Assembly (NCBI GenBank): GCA_023846275.1
Contig: CM043872.1
Span: forward strand, 26,278,670 to 26,342,669
Direction of reading: 5' to 3'
DNA length: 64,000 bases
Source of the DNA: Vanilla planifolia
Taxonomy: Eukaryota; Streptophyta; Magnoliopsida; Asparagales; Orchidaceae
Part shown: piece after piece, positions 1 to 13,080 of the stretch
Numbering within the stretch: the first letter of the stretch is position 1
Layout of the letters: each line of letters begins with the position of its first letter
Made by a program: the position numbers and the translations under genes
Notes under the pieces: generated by a model
The model's input: only the letters and a program-made list of their open reading frames with translations
Database searches by the model: none
What the model was told of the DNA's origin: nothing

Positions 1-1475
1 GCATGCTATAGAAGAAAAGCCTCCAATGAAATCAAACTTTTCCTAACTCTTTTTGCATGAAACAAGATTTGAGCTCTTTCTCTTTCACAATTTGAAATCA
101 CTTTTATAATTACAAATCAAGCTAAGATTACTTCAAGAACTTCTCTCCCTCTCTTAAGTTTTCCTTCTCTTCTCTTTAAAATCTCTCAAGCTCTTTGTCT
201 TCTTGTGTCTCATGACAGTTGGGTAAGGGTTCATGTAAAATCCTTTTTACTATTGTTAGCTTATAATATATTCATTATGGCCCTAATCATGAAATCTTCT
301 CTCTGTCTCTCATTATGGACCATACCCTTTTTGATCCCTCCTTCTACCATCATGCACCTCCCATATTCTAATGCCTTTCTTAACACAAGCCTTACTAACC
401 AATGTTTAGTTACTAACCATTAGCCTACAACACCCTAATTATTGTCTTCCAACCATCTTATTAAGATAAACATTTGATCTTCTTTGTTATGTGCTTGCAA
501 TATCTAATTTGTTGGTATGCTTAGTGTGACATTTAAGACCTATGATAACAAAGAGTGAACGTTGGATGACATCTTAAAGAGGAATCACTAGATATGAGTA
601 GTTCCCAATAAACTTCTAGGTAAAGAGGTGTAAGAATGAATTTATCTCATTACATATTGAGGAGATAATTTTGAATTTTATATGAGATAACATGATCTTA
701 TAATATTGAGATACTTTTTGAAAGCAAAATCTACTTAGGTTGGGATGAGACAATAACCAATATTATAAGACTAATATGTCACAATTGATACTATTAACTA
801 ATCATATGATTAATCCCCTTTTCCTATAATAGCTTTCTTTTTTACCTTATCATTTAGTCCAAAATAATATTAGCATATTACATTATTTTTTCATGAATCT
901 TGTAATCTACTTTGATGAGTTGATTGTATAGTCAATTCTTTATTCTTATACGAAATGATGTTCTCGAGAATCCTACAATTTTCTTTACTAAGTTGATTAG
1001 ATAGTTGGCCCTTTATTCTTGTATTATACGATTTTTCTCACGAGAACTTGATTCCTTTACTAATGAGCTTAATGTATGATACATCTCATGTTAACGAACT
1101 ACACATTACTCATAAAAAAGTGGTTCTCTGAGTTAAAATGTAGTCTTTTCTCTTTGGATTTTGACCTTAACTCTAAAATAAAAAAACCAACATTCCATAA
1201 ATTCTTTTAGATATCAAAACACTATTGAGTTAAATGATTAAAAAAATCAAAACCCTGGATAACATATCTTTTTCATACTTATACCTTAATCATATCTTCT
1301 TTTTAATGTTGCTCTATTATGGTTCTTTCTCTTTTTTTTTCTCTCCTTTTCTTTTTATCTAATCATCCTCCTAAGCTTCTCTCTCTTTCTTTTGATTCTT
1401 TTCAAATTTTCATCTCCTCTCTTCATTTCATTAAGCTTCCTAAGAGTTTTTCCCAAGTAGTTATAATGAAGTCTT

Positions 1476-1477
<2 letters not shown>

Positions 1478-1535
<58 letters not shown>
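1478..1535. repeat. (TA)n microsatellite
   Basis: An uninterrupted run of alternating T and A of about 58 bases, seen directly. Such runs are length-polymorphic and prone to assembly slippage. Confidence 0.97.
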
Positions 1536-1539
<4 letters not shown>

Positions 1540-1821
1540 GTCAAAATTTTTTATTTAATTAATAAAATTCCAATTTAACTATGAAAATTATAACCAAAGA
1601 GCCAACAGGTTCTTTTAAATTAACTCTTCAATGATCTCCTTTAATATTCAATGTAATTTTATAAAAAAAATTACATTTTTCAAGACAATCATAAAATAAT
1701 ATCATTATTTTCAACCTCAAACCATAAGTTTTGCTTAGCCATGTTATAACAAATTATATATTTAGTCATATGATTATAGATTTGTATAGTAATTTCATCT
1801 TAAAAACATCACATCTAGTCA

Positions 1822-1945
1822 TTAAAGGCCACTCTTTTAAGACCTTGTTACTTAAAGACAAACCCTTAAGACTCAATCACTTAAAGCTTAGCCCTAAGAT
1901 CTAGTTATTTGAGATTGAGGCCTCTAAGCCTAGATTCTTAAGGCC
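1822..1945. repeat. Degenerate short tandem repeat
   Basis: Several imperfect copies of a phrase of about 30-35 bases of the type 'CTTAAGACC(T/C)...ACTTAAAG' follow each other and end at the start of the gypsy LTR. Copies are strongly diverged, so unit borders are approximate. Confidence 0.5.
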
Positions 1946-1951
1946 ATATAA

Positions 1952-3653
1952 TGTAAGAGCATTTAATATTAGCTCACAAACACACATCTGTTGGTATCAC
2001 ACCAATTTCATAAGTTTATCAGTATAACATTTGGTTGAAATTTGCTTAAAAATACTAATTTTTTTTATTGTTTTTGTCGTCGTCCGTCATCATTTATCAC
2101 CCGAAATATCGTCGATAGCAACCACTGCCATCGCTCAAGTTTATCTGTGCACTTGCGTGACCAGATTGACTTGGCAACATTGTTTGACCCATGTCGACCT
2201 GTTATCTGTGTTGACCCACAACGACTCATGCCAACCCGCCAGTCTAGGTTCCGTCCAACCCATGCCTACCCAAAAATCAAATTGGTATCTCCGTCGTACT
2301 TCATGTCAATAGATTTTCTATTTCCATCCTTATCTAAAGATGTGGTCGCTAACATAAGGGCAATTCTAGCTCCTTAATTTTCAAATCTAAACTTCTTTGA
2401 CAATTCTAAAATGTATTTAGTTTAAGATATGAAAATACCATTCTCCACTTGCATTATTAAAAAAATTTAATTTTCTCATTAAGCTCATCCTAAACTCTTT
2501 CAAAATGCTTGTAAAATCTTCACAAAACTCGTTAAATCATTTACATAAATTTGGCATACCAATTGATATTCTTTTGCACTTTTATGAAAAGTGTAGTATC
2601 AACATATACAATTAATAAGACCATTTGAAACTAAAAAAAGCACTTGTTTCAATTCATTCAATTCTTTCTTTAATCTACAAACATAATTTTATCATGAATC
2701 TCAGAGATTCTTCCACAAAAATTTCTTCATTTATGTACATTTAGAAGAGCCTTTCTCAAATCCATTTGATATAATTTAAAACATTTATAACATACATAAG
2801 ATAGTAATATTATAATGGTTTTTTCTAACAATATATACAAATATTTCTCTACCATTTTGCCACTCGTCATTTTGCCACCCATAATTTCACCACTTATCGT
2901 TATCGTTGTCCAAAACACATAGTTAGTTTTGAAACTATTTAATTTAAATATTTTTTAGCTTTTTAATATTTTTAATTTTTTTTAAATTACTGATGAACTT
3001 TTGAGGTCTCTATAAATAGTGATGCGTACCAAATTATAGAGAGAAGAAAATAAGGAAATAAAATTTATTTTGTTTATGTGCTTCTACCTTTGTGAATAAA
3101 ATGTGTGCCTAAATTTAGTTGGAGAGATTACAATTTTAGGAGACAAAGATCAAAGGTGAGAGACATTCTATCGGGAGAGTCGATAACCAAATCTCTTGTG
3201 AGAGACAAGGATTGAAATTGAAAAATATTTCATTGGGAGAGTCTGTAATTAAACTAATTCTTACTTCTACTAACACCCACATCATTGCCAAAAGTTTTAA
3301 TTTTTTAGCAATTTTTATTTTTTAGACAGTAACCTAAAGTTATAGTTTTTCTTTTCTTTTAAAGTCTTTCACACAGTATTTTTCTTAATTTCTTATTTTA
3401 TATATGTGAAATTGGATGTGACAAATCATTTTGTAAAAGTTTATGCTTAATTCTGAAGATATTATCACATGCTAAACTTAATAGTTCACATTACAAGTTT
3501 GGAATGCCAATATTTGAATAATTTTAAAATACTACACACGTCACTTAATCTTGATTAATGTAAATATTTTTTATATTTTTTAATAATCTATTAAATATCT
3601 CTATTATTATAAGCTCTAATTTAGGCCATTATAAATATCAAATCTATCTTACA
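1952..3653 (+). repeat. 5' LTR of element A, interrupted by a copia fragment
   Basis: It aligns by eye with 5,841-6,998 and with 14,510-15,480 on both sides of a foreign insert at about 2,300-2,890. Shared landmarks are the start phrase, a GTC/CGCC-rich stretch with 'CCCAAAAATYA', a TATA box ('CTATAAATAG' near 3,011), 'GAATGCCAATATTTGAATA' near 3,501, and the terminal AT-rich block. End coordinates are good to about 10 bases. Confidence 0.65.
2300..2800 (-). pseudogene. Ty1/copia reverse-transcriptase remnant, nested in an LTR
   Basis: On the minus strand, pieces in different frames match the copia RT order. They are YQMDLRKALLN (2,770s), then YINEEIFVEE, VDTTLFIK (about 2,590-2,610), QIYVNDL where family members have (Q)(I/L)YVDD, FRMSLM.KLNFF, and finally SLDKDGNRKSID near 2,300-2,340. 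The frame changes several times and stops are frequent, so it cannot be translated as one protein. The usual YVDD active site reads VND here. It interrupts the gypsy LTR, so it inserted later than that LTR or moved there with other DNA. No copia LTRs were seen at its borders. Confidence 0.75.
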
Positions 3654-3660
3654 TAAACTT

Positions 3661-3672
3661 TGGTATCATATC
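3661..3672 (+). other. Probable primer-binding site (tRNA-iMet type) of element A
   Basis: TGGTATCATATC lies 7 bases after the inferred LTR end. The first eight bases match the start of the common plant LTR-element PBS (TGGTATCA, complementary to the 3' end of initiator tRNA-Met). The rest is degraded. Confidence 0.5.
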
Positions 3673-4249
3673 TTATGGTTTTCTTTTAAAAAAATTGTTT
3701 AATGTATTCAACATTTAACATTAGAGATTATGATTTTCTGCTAAAAAACTTGTTTTGTTTAGAAAATTCAACTTTGATATTAGAGAATATAATTTTCTAT
3801 TCTACATCAAATTTGGTATTAGATAATATTATTTTTTTACTAAAAAAAGAGAAAAGATTTATTTTTTTACTTAACTTATCTATTAAAGAACTCTTAGTTA
3901 GTTTTGGATAAACTATCTTAAGAAGTGGTACAAAAATATAATACACTCCCTATCATCTTTTTTAAAAATTATTTTGTTTTATCTAAAAGGTGGTCTAACA
4001 AAAATATGACCCTGATCACTCATCATTTTCTTAGAAACACACAAAATCTGAGTTTTGCTTATTTATAGTTATGATTTCCTTGCTTTCATATTTTTTAAAA
4101 TAATTAAATATATATATATATCTTACCAAATAACAAATCAAAGTTAAGAATCAATTCAAAATTTAAGACAAAATTTAAATCAAAGTCTCTTACTAAAAAT
4201 ATTCTAATTAATAACACAACTCATCTAAATGATTGGTTAAATTCTTCTA

Positions 4250-4720
4250 AACTAATAATGTGAATCAAATCTTAGAAGAGAAAGAGATATTAGAAGAAGA
4301 AGTACTACATCCATTGATCTAGAAGAAAAAACTATAGGAGATAGAAATCATAAAAGACACAATAATCCTTCTAATGAATCTAATTAAGATATCTACTCAA
4401 GAAATCATGATCGTAGAAGAAGAAATGAAAAGAAACATGTAGCTATTAACTTCACAAGGAGATCAATAATTATCAACCTAGAAAGTATTAATGACCAAGA
4501 AGAATCAAAATAAGAAGAAAATATAATATTTAATGAGGAAGCTAAGCAAGAATTAGAAAATACAAAAAATATCATGGTGAGGTGCATCCTTAAAACCCCA
4601 CAACCATAAAATAATTAGAAGCATACCAATATCTTTAACACCAATATAAAAATTAAGAAATAATTATATATGATCATCATATATAATGGTAATTACATTA
4701 ATACAATATCCCCTAAATAG
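4250..4720 (+). pseudogene. Possible gypsy gag/protease-proximal remnant
   Basis: In the + strand a charged stretch rich in R, K, E, D and N (4,260-4,560) leads into MVRCILKTPQP and, a few residues on, HTNIFNTNIKIKK. This resembles the segment between gag and protease in plant gypsy elements, where a 'C(V/L)V(R/Q)R.L' phrase precedes the protease. Several stops are present and no protease active-site DSG/DTG triad is visible. The match is loose. Its place between the two LTRs of element A is the main support. Confidence 0.35.
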
Positions 4721-5310
4721 AGTTTCTTTATTGAAACACCCAAACCCCTACTTTGTGTAATGAATAGATAATGTCTTTATACCTATTTAAAAATGATGTT
4801 ATATACCCTTAAAATTGGGTAGGCATAACGACATGATTTTATGTGACGTTGTATCTATGCAAGTACGTCATCTTATCATTAGAAAACCATGACTTTTTGA
4901 TAGGGGGACACAACTTTAAAGGGTAAAACTAACACATGTTCTTTTGTTTATGAAGAAAAGAACACATTATACTACCCTACCTCATTAGAGACCTCAATCA
5001 CTTATGTTTAATAAATTTATAAAAAAAATTCTAAGCCTATGGATAAAGAAAAAGGAAAGACAGAATTTAAGTTTGATTAAAGTACCGTAAGTTTTGAAGA
5101 ACCTTGACCAAAAAGATTTTGTTTGGTTTCTTGTAATTAAGGAGTTAACTATCACTTTAATAGACCATCAGCTATTATACAAGCTTATGTTAATAAGCCA
5201 ATATCTCATTGATCTTATTCTTTTACGAGTGAACTTTCAGACTTCTATGTCTATTTTTTTTCTTTGCTTCTTATAAAATAATACCTAAAAAATTAATCTA
5301 GCAAAAGATA

Positions 5311-5560
5311 TGAGAAACTAATTGATGCTCAAAGAAATGTTAGAGAATTTCATGAAAGAGATTGTGTTATAATTAGAGTTAAGTTGGAATAATTCTCTCT
5401 AAGAGCTTACAAAAAATTATATGTGAAGCTAGAATTTTTAAGAATATTCAAAAAATTAAGAACTAATATATATGTGTTAGATTTGCTATAAATGTATGAG
5501 ATTAATACAACCTTTAATATTAAGGATTTTGTCCCATACAAGGCACCACATTCAATATCT
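5311..5560 (+). pseudogene. Gypsy integrase C-terminal remnant
   Basis: The + frame gives VREFHERDCVIIRVK, then a stop, then LRAYKKLYVKLEFLRI...TNIYVLDL, a second stop, and INTTFNIKDFVPYK. This follows the order of the post-core region of plant gypsy integrases (basic 'V.IRV.P.RF....YKKL', '..N.YV.D(L/I)', 'F(N)(V/I)(E/K)D(L/F).PY'). About 280 bases further lies the 3' LTR, as expected for the pol end. At least two in-frame stops make it non-functional. RT and RNase H are not visible upstream, implying internal deletion. Confidence 0.65.
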
Positions 5561-5840
5561 AGTAAGCTATTTGAATTTGATTATCTTATGTTTAGTGAAC
5601 TTATTCCTAGCTCTTTAAAAATAAGCAAGGATAATATGAATAAAATTTTAGATAATGAGAAAATACTAATCAAAGACTATAAACTTAAAAAAAATTTAGT
5701 TCATTAGAGGAGTAAATCTTCGAGCGAGAACTCTTTGCTTACCTATGATAGCCTACACCATATCATACCACACCTGTTAGAATACTATTAAAACCATCAC
5801 CTCGATATACCAAGCTAAGTTCTCTCCCACTTGGGAAGAA

Positions 5841-6998
5841 TGATATAAGAGCATCTAACATTAGCTTGTAAACACATATTCACTGATATCACATAAGTTC
5901 TATAAGTCTATTGATATAAAATTTGATTAAAAATTGCCTAAACAATGCTTAAACTTAATTTTTTTTATTGATTTTGCCATTGTCATCATTTGTCGCCGTC
6001 AATAATTGTTTTCATAATCTGAGCCAACCCGTGTGCCTTGTAGACCTAATTGACCTAGCAACACTATTTGACCCGCACCGACCCGTTAACCATGACAACT
6101 TGCGACAACTTGATACAACTCGCCAAACTTATTGACCTTTTTCGCCTTATTCGTACCTACCCAAAAATTAGATTGGCAGCTCCACCGAGCTACTCACCTA
6201 GTTGTTTCATTGATCGCTATTTCATTGTTCGTCGTTACCACCGCCCAAAATGTACAGGCATTTTTAGAACTTGATTCGATTAATTTTAGTTTTTTACTTA
6301 TTTTTTATTTTTTAAAAATATTATTAATGAATCTTTGAGATCTTTATAAATAAAAAGGTTCATCAAGCTATAGAGAGGAGAAAATCATGAAATAAAATTT
6401 ATTTTGCTTATGTGCTTTCATCTTTGTAAATAAAGTGTATATGCCAACTCTAATTGGAGAAATTTAAACTTCTCTTATGAGAGACAACGATCAAAGGAGA
6501 GAAGCATTTCACTAAGAGAGCTGGTAACCAAATCTCTTGTGAGAGATAAAAATCAAAGGTGAAAGAACTTATATGGGTGAGCTGTAACTAAAAAAATCTT
6601 GCTTCTACCAACCCCCATATCATCATCAAAAGGTTTAATCTTTCAATCATTTTTATTTTCTAGATAATAATCTAAAGTAAGAATTACTCTTTTCTATTAA
6701 AATACTCAACATAAATTTATCTTAAATTCTTTATTTTATATGTATAAAATTAGCTGTGACAAAAAGCACTTTGTAGGATTTTATGATTAATAGTTAAGGT
6801 ATGACCACCTTCTTAACCTAATAGTTCACATTACATGTTTCGAATGCCAATATTTGAATAGTTCTAAAATATCACACACGTCGCCTAACTCTGATTAATG
6901 CACAATATTTTTTATATTTTTTTAATAATCTATTGAGCATCTTCAATGTTATAAGTTCTAATTTAGATAATAGTAAAAGTATAAATTTGTTCTATATC
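5841..6998 (+). repeat. 3' LTR of element A
   Basis: It starts TGATATAAGAGCATC and matches the 5' LTR through to the AT-rich end, but lacks the copia insert. The TATA box is near 6,345 ('CTTTATAAATAAA'). The upstream bases 'CCCACTTGGGAAGAA' are a plausible, weak polypurine tract. Divergence from the 5' LTR is high by eye, so the insertion is old. Confidence 0.65.
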
Positions 6999-9900
6999 AT
7001 CATGCCTTCAACTTGATTCAAGACATACAAGTCTAAGTCGGTCATGGCTAACTTTAAGGATTCGTCTTTGAGCTCCATATTTCGACACTACCTTAATCTT
7101 ATGGTTTAAGCTAGCCTCATGGCACAAACTTTTCCTTTGGTAGATGAACCATAATCAAGGTGACCTTTAGCCATGATCATAGTGATAGTAACTATATATG
7201 CACACATGTCCTAGATAATTAAGCTATTATCGATATAATGGCTATAACTCACACACGTTTAAAGTGAAGCCACAAGACATGTTTTTCCTTTTTTAGTCAT
7301 AAATAAGCCATTTGGGGTCTACTACAAGAAGGATGATCAAGTTATTATTGTCATCTTTGCTTTCTATCTTGACCACTCTTAGCCAAAGCAATACAACTCT
7401 TCTCTCTTTCTATCTCTCTCTCTCTCACTTTGCATTATAGATACACTTTACTTCTTAATTAAATAAGCTTTTGACACTTCTTTTGAATCCAAATTTTGTA
7501 AAAATGATTATATAATTTGATTTAACTAATAATAAAGCCAACTCAGATGGCTCAATTTATTATCATTTATATATTTCTCTTTAAAGTTATTACTACATGC
7601 TTCAAAATTTTTGTATTTTCTCATAACAATACCATTAAGTTGCTATTTTGATCACTAAGATCACATAGTATCAAGTCTTTAGGCAAATTAAAGATGATAT
7701 TAAATACAAAAGTGACATTTTAGATGACTCATAGAAATGAACATGGGAATTAATTCCTGTAATTTCAATGGTTCTTTTTTAGATCTACAATAGTTGGAAT
7801 GGTGATAATCAAAATGATAACTTTCTTTGAATATGTAATTATAATTATTTTTAATAAGAAAAAAATAACTTTTTGCAGAACATATTTTTTGAGTCCAAAT
7901 GGTATTTTGCTATTCTACTTCCACTGTTCTCTTTTTCCTCTTTATCCATTGTAATCTCTTTTTGTATTTTACTTGGTGAAGACAAGTTATTACATCTTTT
8001 CTTTATGGTGATGCTCAAAGTTCATTGACACCTCCGTGATTATTTCCTAATTAATAGATTGTGTTAAGTCAATATAGATTTTCTTATTTTTTTCCTAGCT
8101 TTTTCTAAATTCTTTTTTCATCATACTTTGACTCTCATGTTGACTTTGATTACATCACCATATTAGACACTTGAGACTTTAAAAAATAGAAATTAATTAA
8201 TGAAAAATAGATCTTGCTCATAAGAAGTCATTGTTGAGATTGATTTAGCTTCTTCTTACCTTTTATTGACCTTATCTCTACCTCAAATGCCTAGTTTCCA
8301 ATGGGCTTAGCTCCTTTTGCCTTCCTCTTCATCTTGAAATCCCTCGTCACCATGGCCTCCAACGTTAAACCCATGCAAGATGGATCAAGGTCAATTTTGA
8401 TTTTTCTATTAAGATATCATATGTTGCCTTTTTAGAGATTGACATATGCAACCACTATGGTATTATGCTTTTACTTATCAAGAGATGGATCATCTCATAT
8501 GTCATGCATGTTGTGAAACTATGGGTAACCTGGTTAACAATTCATCTAGCCTCCATATGGTATGAGAAGACTTCAATGATTTGGCTCAAGGAAAATTTTG
8601 CTATAAAACTTGTCATTATCCACATGGGTACCAAAGTCTCTTCTTCAACTTTGTCCATAACACAATTTGTCTTCTTTTGCTTGTGTTATGATGTTAGACT
8701 TCCACAAGAAGATGAACATTATTTTTGATCTTATGAAGGATATAGTTTATGATATATATACCCTCTGAGATGGGAAAACATCTCTCATATGATTTTTTGT
8801 AAATTTTTGAATATGATTGAAATATCTATTTCTATTTTTTAACATGCATGGGCTACATCTTTGATGTAGATTTTTACCAAAACCCAATAATTTTTGTTGG
8901 GTCATGACTAAATAACTCCACTAGTTATTTTATTTGTATTAAAGCCAAAACCAACATCAATGTATATTAATTGCTACATAGTACCTATTAATGAACTATA
9001 GAAGTATTCCTTTTGTTACTTATGCCCGTTCATCAAATATTGATTAAAGAAACTTTTATTGGGCTTTAGTTCCAAGATCAAGACACTACTTAAAGCAAGC
9101 AACGTGATTGAAAGATAATGAGAGAAATATTATATATATATATTAATAAAATAAAATTCCTTTTTAATATTTTTATTGTTGAATAAAAGTATTTGACATG
9201 GTACAAATTAATTCATATTTGGTAATGACCTCCAAGGTTCTAAGTTAGAATCATTCTTACACACCTCGCTAAGTTAGGTGTTATTAAGTAAATAATTAAA
9301 ATAAATCGACATGTTAATCGAGCTCATCTCATGGCAAAGCCAACCGGGTTCTTGGAGGTAGTCCGAACTCAACAACCCACTAAAGGAAAATGTTACCCGA
9401 TAAAACTATAAATGGGACAACTTCAAATAAATTTAAATTTAATTTTAAAATTTACATGTCTTGTATTATACATATGTGTACATAATACAACAACAAATAT
9501 GTTCCTACTCGTTTTCAGTGTAAAAAAATTATTTTTATTTTTATTTTTATTTTAGAGAGTTGATTTTCTAAAAATTACATTAAATGTTATTGTCACAAGT
9601 ATGCCTTGTTGGAGTTTTGTTAAATAACTTAACAAATATACTCATTTTATAAAATATAAGAACATGCTTCTTTTTTCAATATATTATTTTAAAACATAAA
9701 ATCTTTTTCTTTTTTTTTTCTCATAGCATATAAAAATTATTCTCCCATGTAATTTCTAATAAGAAAGTCATAAAATAGTTTAGTAAATTTTATCAAAAAA
9801 AGAAATGCTAAATAGCAAATTGTTAAATACAAAACTTTCAATGTTAAGTTTTAACAAAAATATTTTTCAAACTTATTTTATTAATTATTTTAATATTTTA

Positions 9901-12375
9901 CAACTATCAAATTGATCACTTAACACAAATCACTAGTAATGATTTCTAGAGTGTGATAATGTGTCTTGCATGACATGTATTTATTGACAATGTGGCAATA
10001 GAATAGTTTAAAAAAACAGAGATATAAGAAATTAAACAAAAATTCTTAAGAATATATTTGTTTTTAAAAAGGTAAAATAAAAATAATTTATTTAAATCAC
10101 AAATACATTAGAGGCATTAACATATTTTAAACCCATTCAAAGCTCATCAATTTATTATAGAATAACAAGCTCATATATGAATCTTGAGGGTCACCCTTGA
10201 CAATATATAGACCTAAGTTTTAGAATAAAAAATGATTAAACTCGTATTATGTTACCTTTTAAATATTCCTCAAATTTAAATAAATTTGCAAGGAATTGTG
10301 TCAAATCAATTTTGAAAATCAAATCAAACAAATAATTATTTTCTATAATGTATTTTGAGCTGAAGGAGTTTGATTTTGAAATATAGTTATATATATCGAT
10401 ATTCTTTAGAATTTTTAAATGTTTAACTAGATTATATTTTTAAATAATATTTATGAAACAATAATTTTATCCCTGCATTTTTTTTTATTTCATTCATATT
10501 ATGCTTAAATTCGCTTAATATCTCTTCATTTGGATGTAATTTTGATTTTATATCTTTTCAATAGTTATAAACAGATTAGATTATAAATATAAAAAAGAAT
10601 ATTAATGTGATAAGGTTTTCATCACATTTTTTCCACTTTAATGATAACATTATCATCAACATATTTTTTTTTATGGTTCTATTTAGTAAATATTTTTTTA
10701 AAAATCTAAAGAACTTTAAAATAGAATTAATGAAAAATCGATTAATTCTAAGAAACTTCAATGTTTTTACTTTAAATTTAATTAAGTATTTAATTTTAAT
10801 TTGATTTTAAATGCATTTACATAAAATGTTTAAAAACAGATTCTTTAACAAAATTGATTCAATAATTATTGGCACAAAGCAGGGGCAAAAGAAGTTGATT
10901 TTCTAATATTTCTATAATTTTATTGTCACAATAATTGTTTTATATTTTTTAATAAAATTAATTTTAAATTATATAGTTTCTATATTGATTTATTCCACAT
11001 TTTTTTTGAAATGAGTAACAATGATAAAATTGAAATATTAGTAGTGTTATACTTCTTGAATGTTTAAAAGTTAATTTATTCAAATCCTTGATATTATATT
11101 TTTATCTTTTATTTATTTTATAAAAAAAATATTAATTTATAAAATATAAATTGAATTATGGATTTAACATTTTGACATATTTTTATCAACCATGAACCTC
11201 AACGTTCAAAGATGGGTTGTAAAGAAAACGACTGAACGATCATCATGCTTATTCTACAGCTATAATTTAATTATTTTAATCATATGATTACTAATAATAA
11301 AACACTTGCTTATATTAAAGACAAGATTATGCTAATTAATTGGCCTTTAAAAATAATTTACATTTTCCTGACCAAAAAAAAAAATAATACCAATATAGCT
11401 GTCGAAAATAGTTTTTAAAAAATTAATTAATTCTCGTCGATTGTTGGCGTTCTTATTTGGAATTTAGAACAAAAATAACTGGCACGACAAATATTTATGT
11501 ACCAACCACGGCTTTTTGAATGTGAAATCAATTTTTAATACTTTTTTTATTTAATTATTTATTCCACATCTTAGCTCAGACTGAATGGAGAAACAACGAA
11601 TGATATAAAATAAAAAAAATAATGAAGTATAAAAAATTCACTAAGTGTTTAAAAAGAAATACAAAAGTCTTTGATTCCTTCTCACCATAAGGCATCCTCA
11701 ATTGTCCTTACATAGGAGCCATTATAAACAAATTGATGAAAAAATTAATTAAAAATATTTATAATATTATAATAGTTAAAATAATTTAATTATGATTAAT
11801 TATAAATTCTTATAGCGATCATAGTGGTAGAAACTTAGGTGTTTTCATAGATTCTTAGAGCTTGACTAGGAAAATGATCTTAGAAAACTCTTCGAAAGAT
11901 ATCTTCAAGAACTGCTACTCTATTTGAACGAGTCTTGACTACGAAATGGTAATGCATCGTTAAGACCAGTTTGATCTTTCTACTAGATAATACATTGCAA
12001 TATGTAAAATATTAACTATAGTTAGCATATAAAAACTCATAGTAAATAAGTATGTACAAACATGATGCATAAAGATATAATATAAATGCAAATCAAATCT
12101 TTAAAACTCTCTTAATGACAATCATCTTAATAGTTCATCTCACATGCCACTAGAATCTCCGGCTAAATATATATTGATGGCATGACTTTATAAATAAGCT
12201 ATAAGATTATCAAAACTTAGTAAACAAATTGTTAACTATAAATAATTACATGATAATAAAATGTAATAATAAAATAATTTATAATAACAAAAAATCTAAC
12301 AAAACATGATATCTATAAAATAATTACAAAAACTCATATGATAGATGCACAATAATCTTCATATACATTTGTTAT

Positions 12376-12379
12376 ACAT

Positions 12380-12413
<34 letters not shown>
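12376..12413. repeat. Compound (CA)n(TA)n microsatellite
   Basis: An uninterrupted CA run passes directly into a short TA run. Seen directly. Confidence 0.95.
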
Positions 12414-12999
12414 TAGTCGATACATTTTAATTATTTTTTATTATTCTTCATATTTCTCAAAATAAGTAACTCATGTTTTTATAAATAATAATTATAGTTT
12501 CATTGAATTCTATCTATACACTAGCATCTCATTATATCACATCTCTAAACTTCATATAATATGTCAAAATTTTGTTCTATAAAATATATTATAGGTCTTA
12601 TAATTATCAATTCTTCAAAAATAAAATTAGTTTTATAAAATATTATAGTTATTAACTAAAATATTATTATATTAAAGTTATTTTAAGAAACATGTCATGT
12701 TTTTAGATTATGTAAAAATGTTATTTTAATATATGATTAGAAAGAGTTTATTGAGAAAACTTTAATGATGATAAGCTTATAATTTTTAAATATCTAAATA
12801 ATTAATTATAAAGTTTTAAAAAATTACAAATATAATTATAGTAATCATTGATAATCCTGTTTTCAAATGAAATAAAAAAAATTAAAGCATATATTAGAGA
12901 CAACTTGTTAAGAGAAAAATGACAAAAATATGATAGTCTCCCTAATATTTTATGCAGGGTTACAATGATGAGGATATCATTATATGGATAGATGGAGGT

Positions 13000-13080
13000 T
13001 TATTGTTGCCTATGACTAAATGTCATATGGATAAGCAGATTGGTTATTGTTTATTGGTGTCTATGACTAAATGTCATATG
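13000..13080. repeat. Short direct repeat, period 51
   Basis: The phrase TTATTG(T/G)TG(C/T)CTATGACTAA and what follows occurs at 13,000 and again at 13,051, continuing through 'ATGTCATATG'. It is a local duplication of about 30 bases with no coding sense recognised. Confidence 0.7.

Larger units (their letters stand above)
1..1951. other. AT-rich intergenic DNA, no gene recognised
   Basis: No stretch here reads as a known protein in either strand. Short open frames are low-complexity or pyrimidine-rich (for example the Ser/Leu/Phe-rich frame around 1,319-1,558, which runs into a TA microsatellite). The only structured features are the TA run and a degenerate short repeat, listed separately. 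Confidence 0.7.
1952..6998 (+). mobile_element. Decayed Ty3/gypsy LTR retrotransposon (element A)
   Basis: Two directly repeated, diverged sequences (about 1,952-3,653 and 5,841-6,998) read as 5' and 3' LTRs. Both begin with 'AAGAGCATYTAAYATTAGC'-like sequence, share a TATA box and a purine-rich 'GAGAGACAA..ATCAAAGG' stretch, and end with a shared AT-rich tail. A likely primer-binding site follows the left copy. The roughly 2.2-kb interior runs in the + direction and keeps only a gag/protease-like remnant and an integrase C-terminus, so most of pol is deleted. Both coding parts carry stops. The left LTR is longer because it holds a copia fragment. No target-site duplication could be confirmed. 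The LTR/gypsy assignment is inference from structure plus the integrase tail. Confidence 0.7.

Noticed and set aside
9224-9420. Phrase AGGTTCTAAGTTAGAATC as a tRNA or SINE B box
   Set aside because: It departs from the B-box consensus, no A box lies upstream, and no cloverleaf can be drawn.
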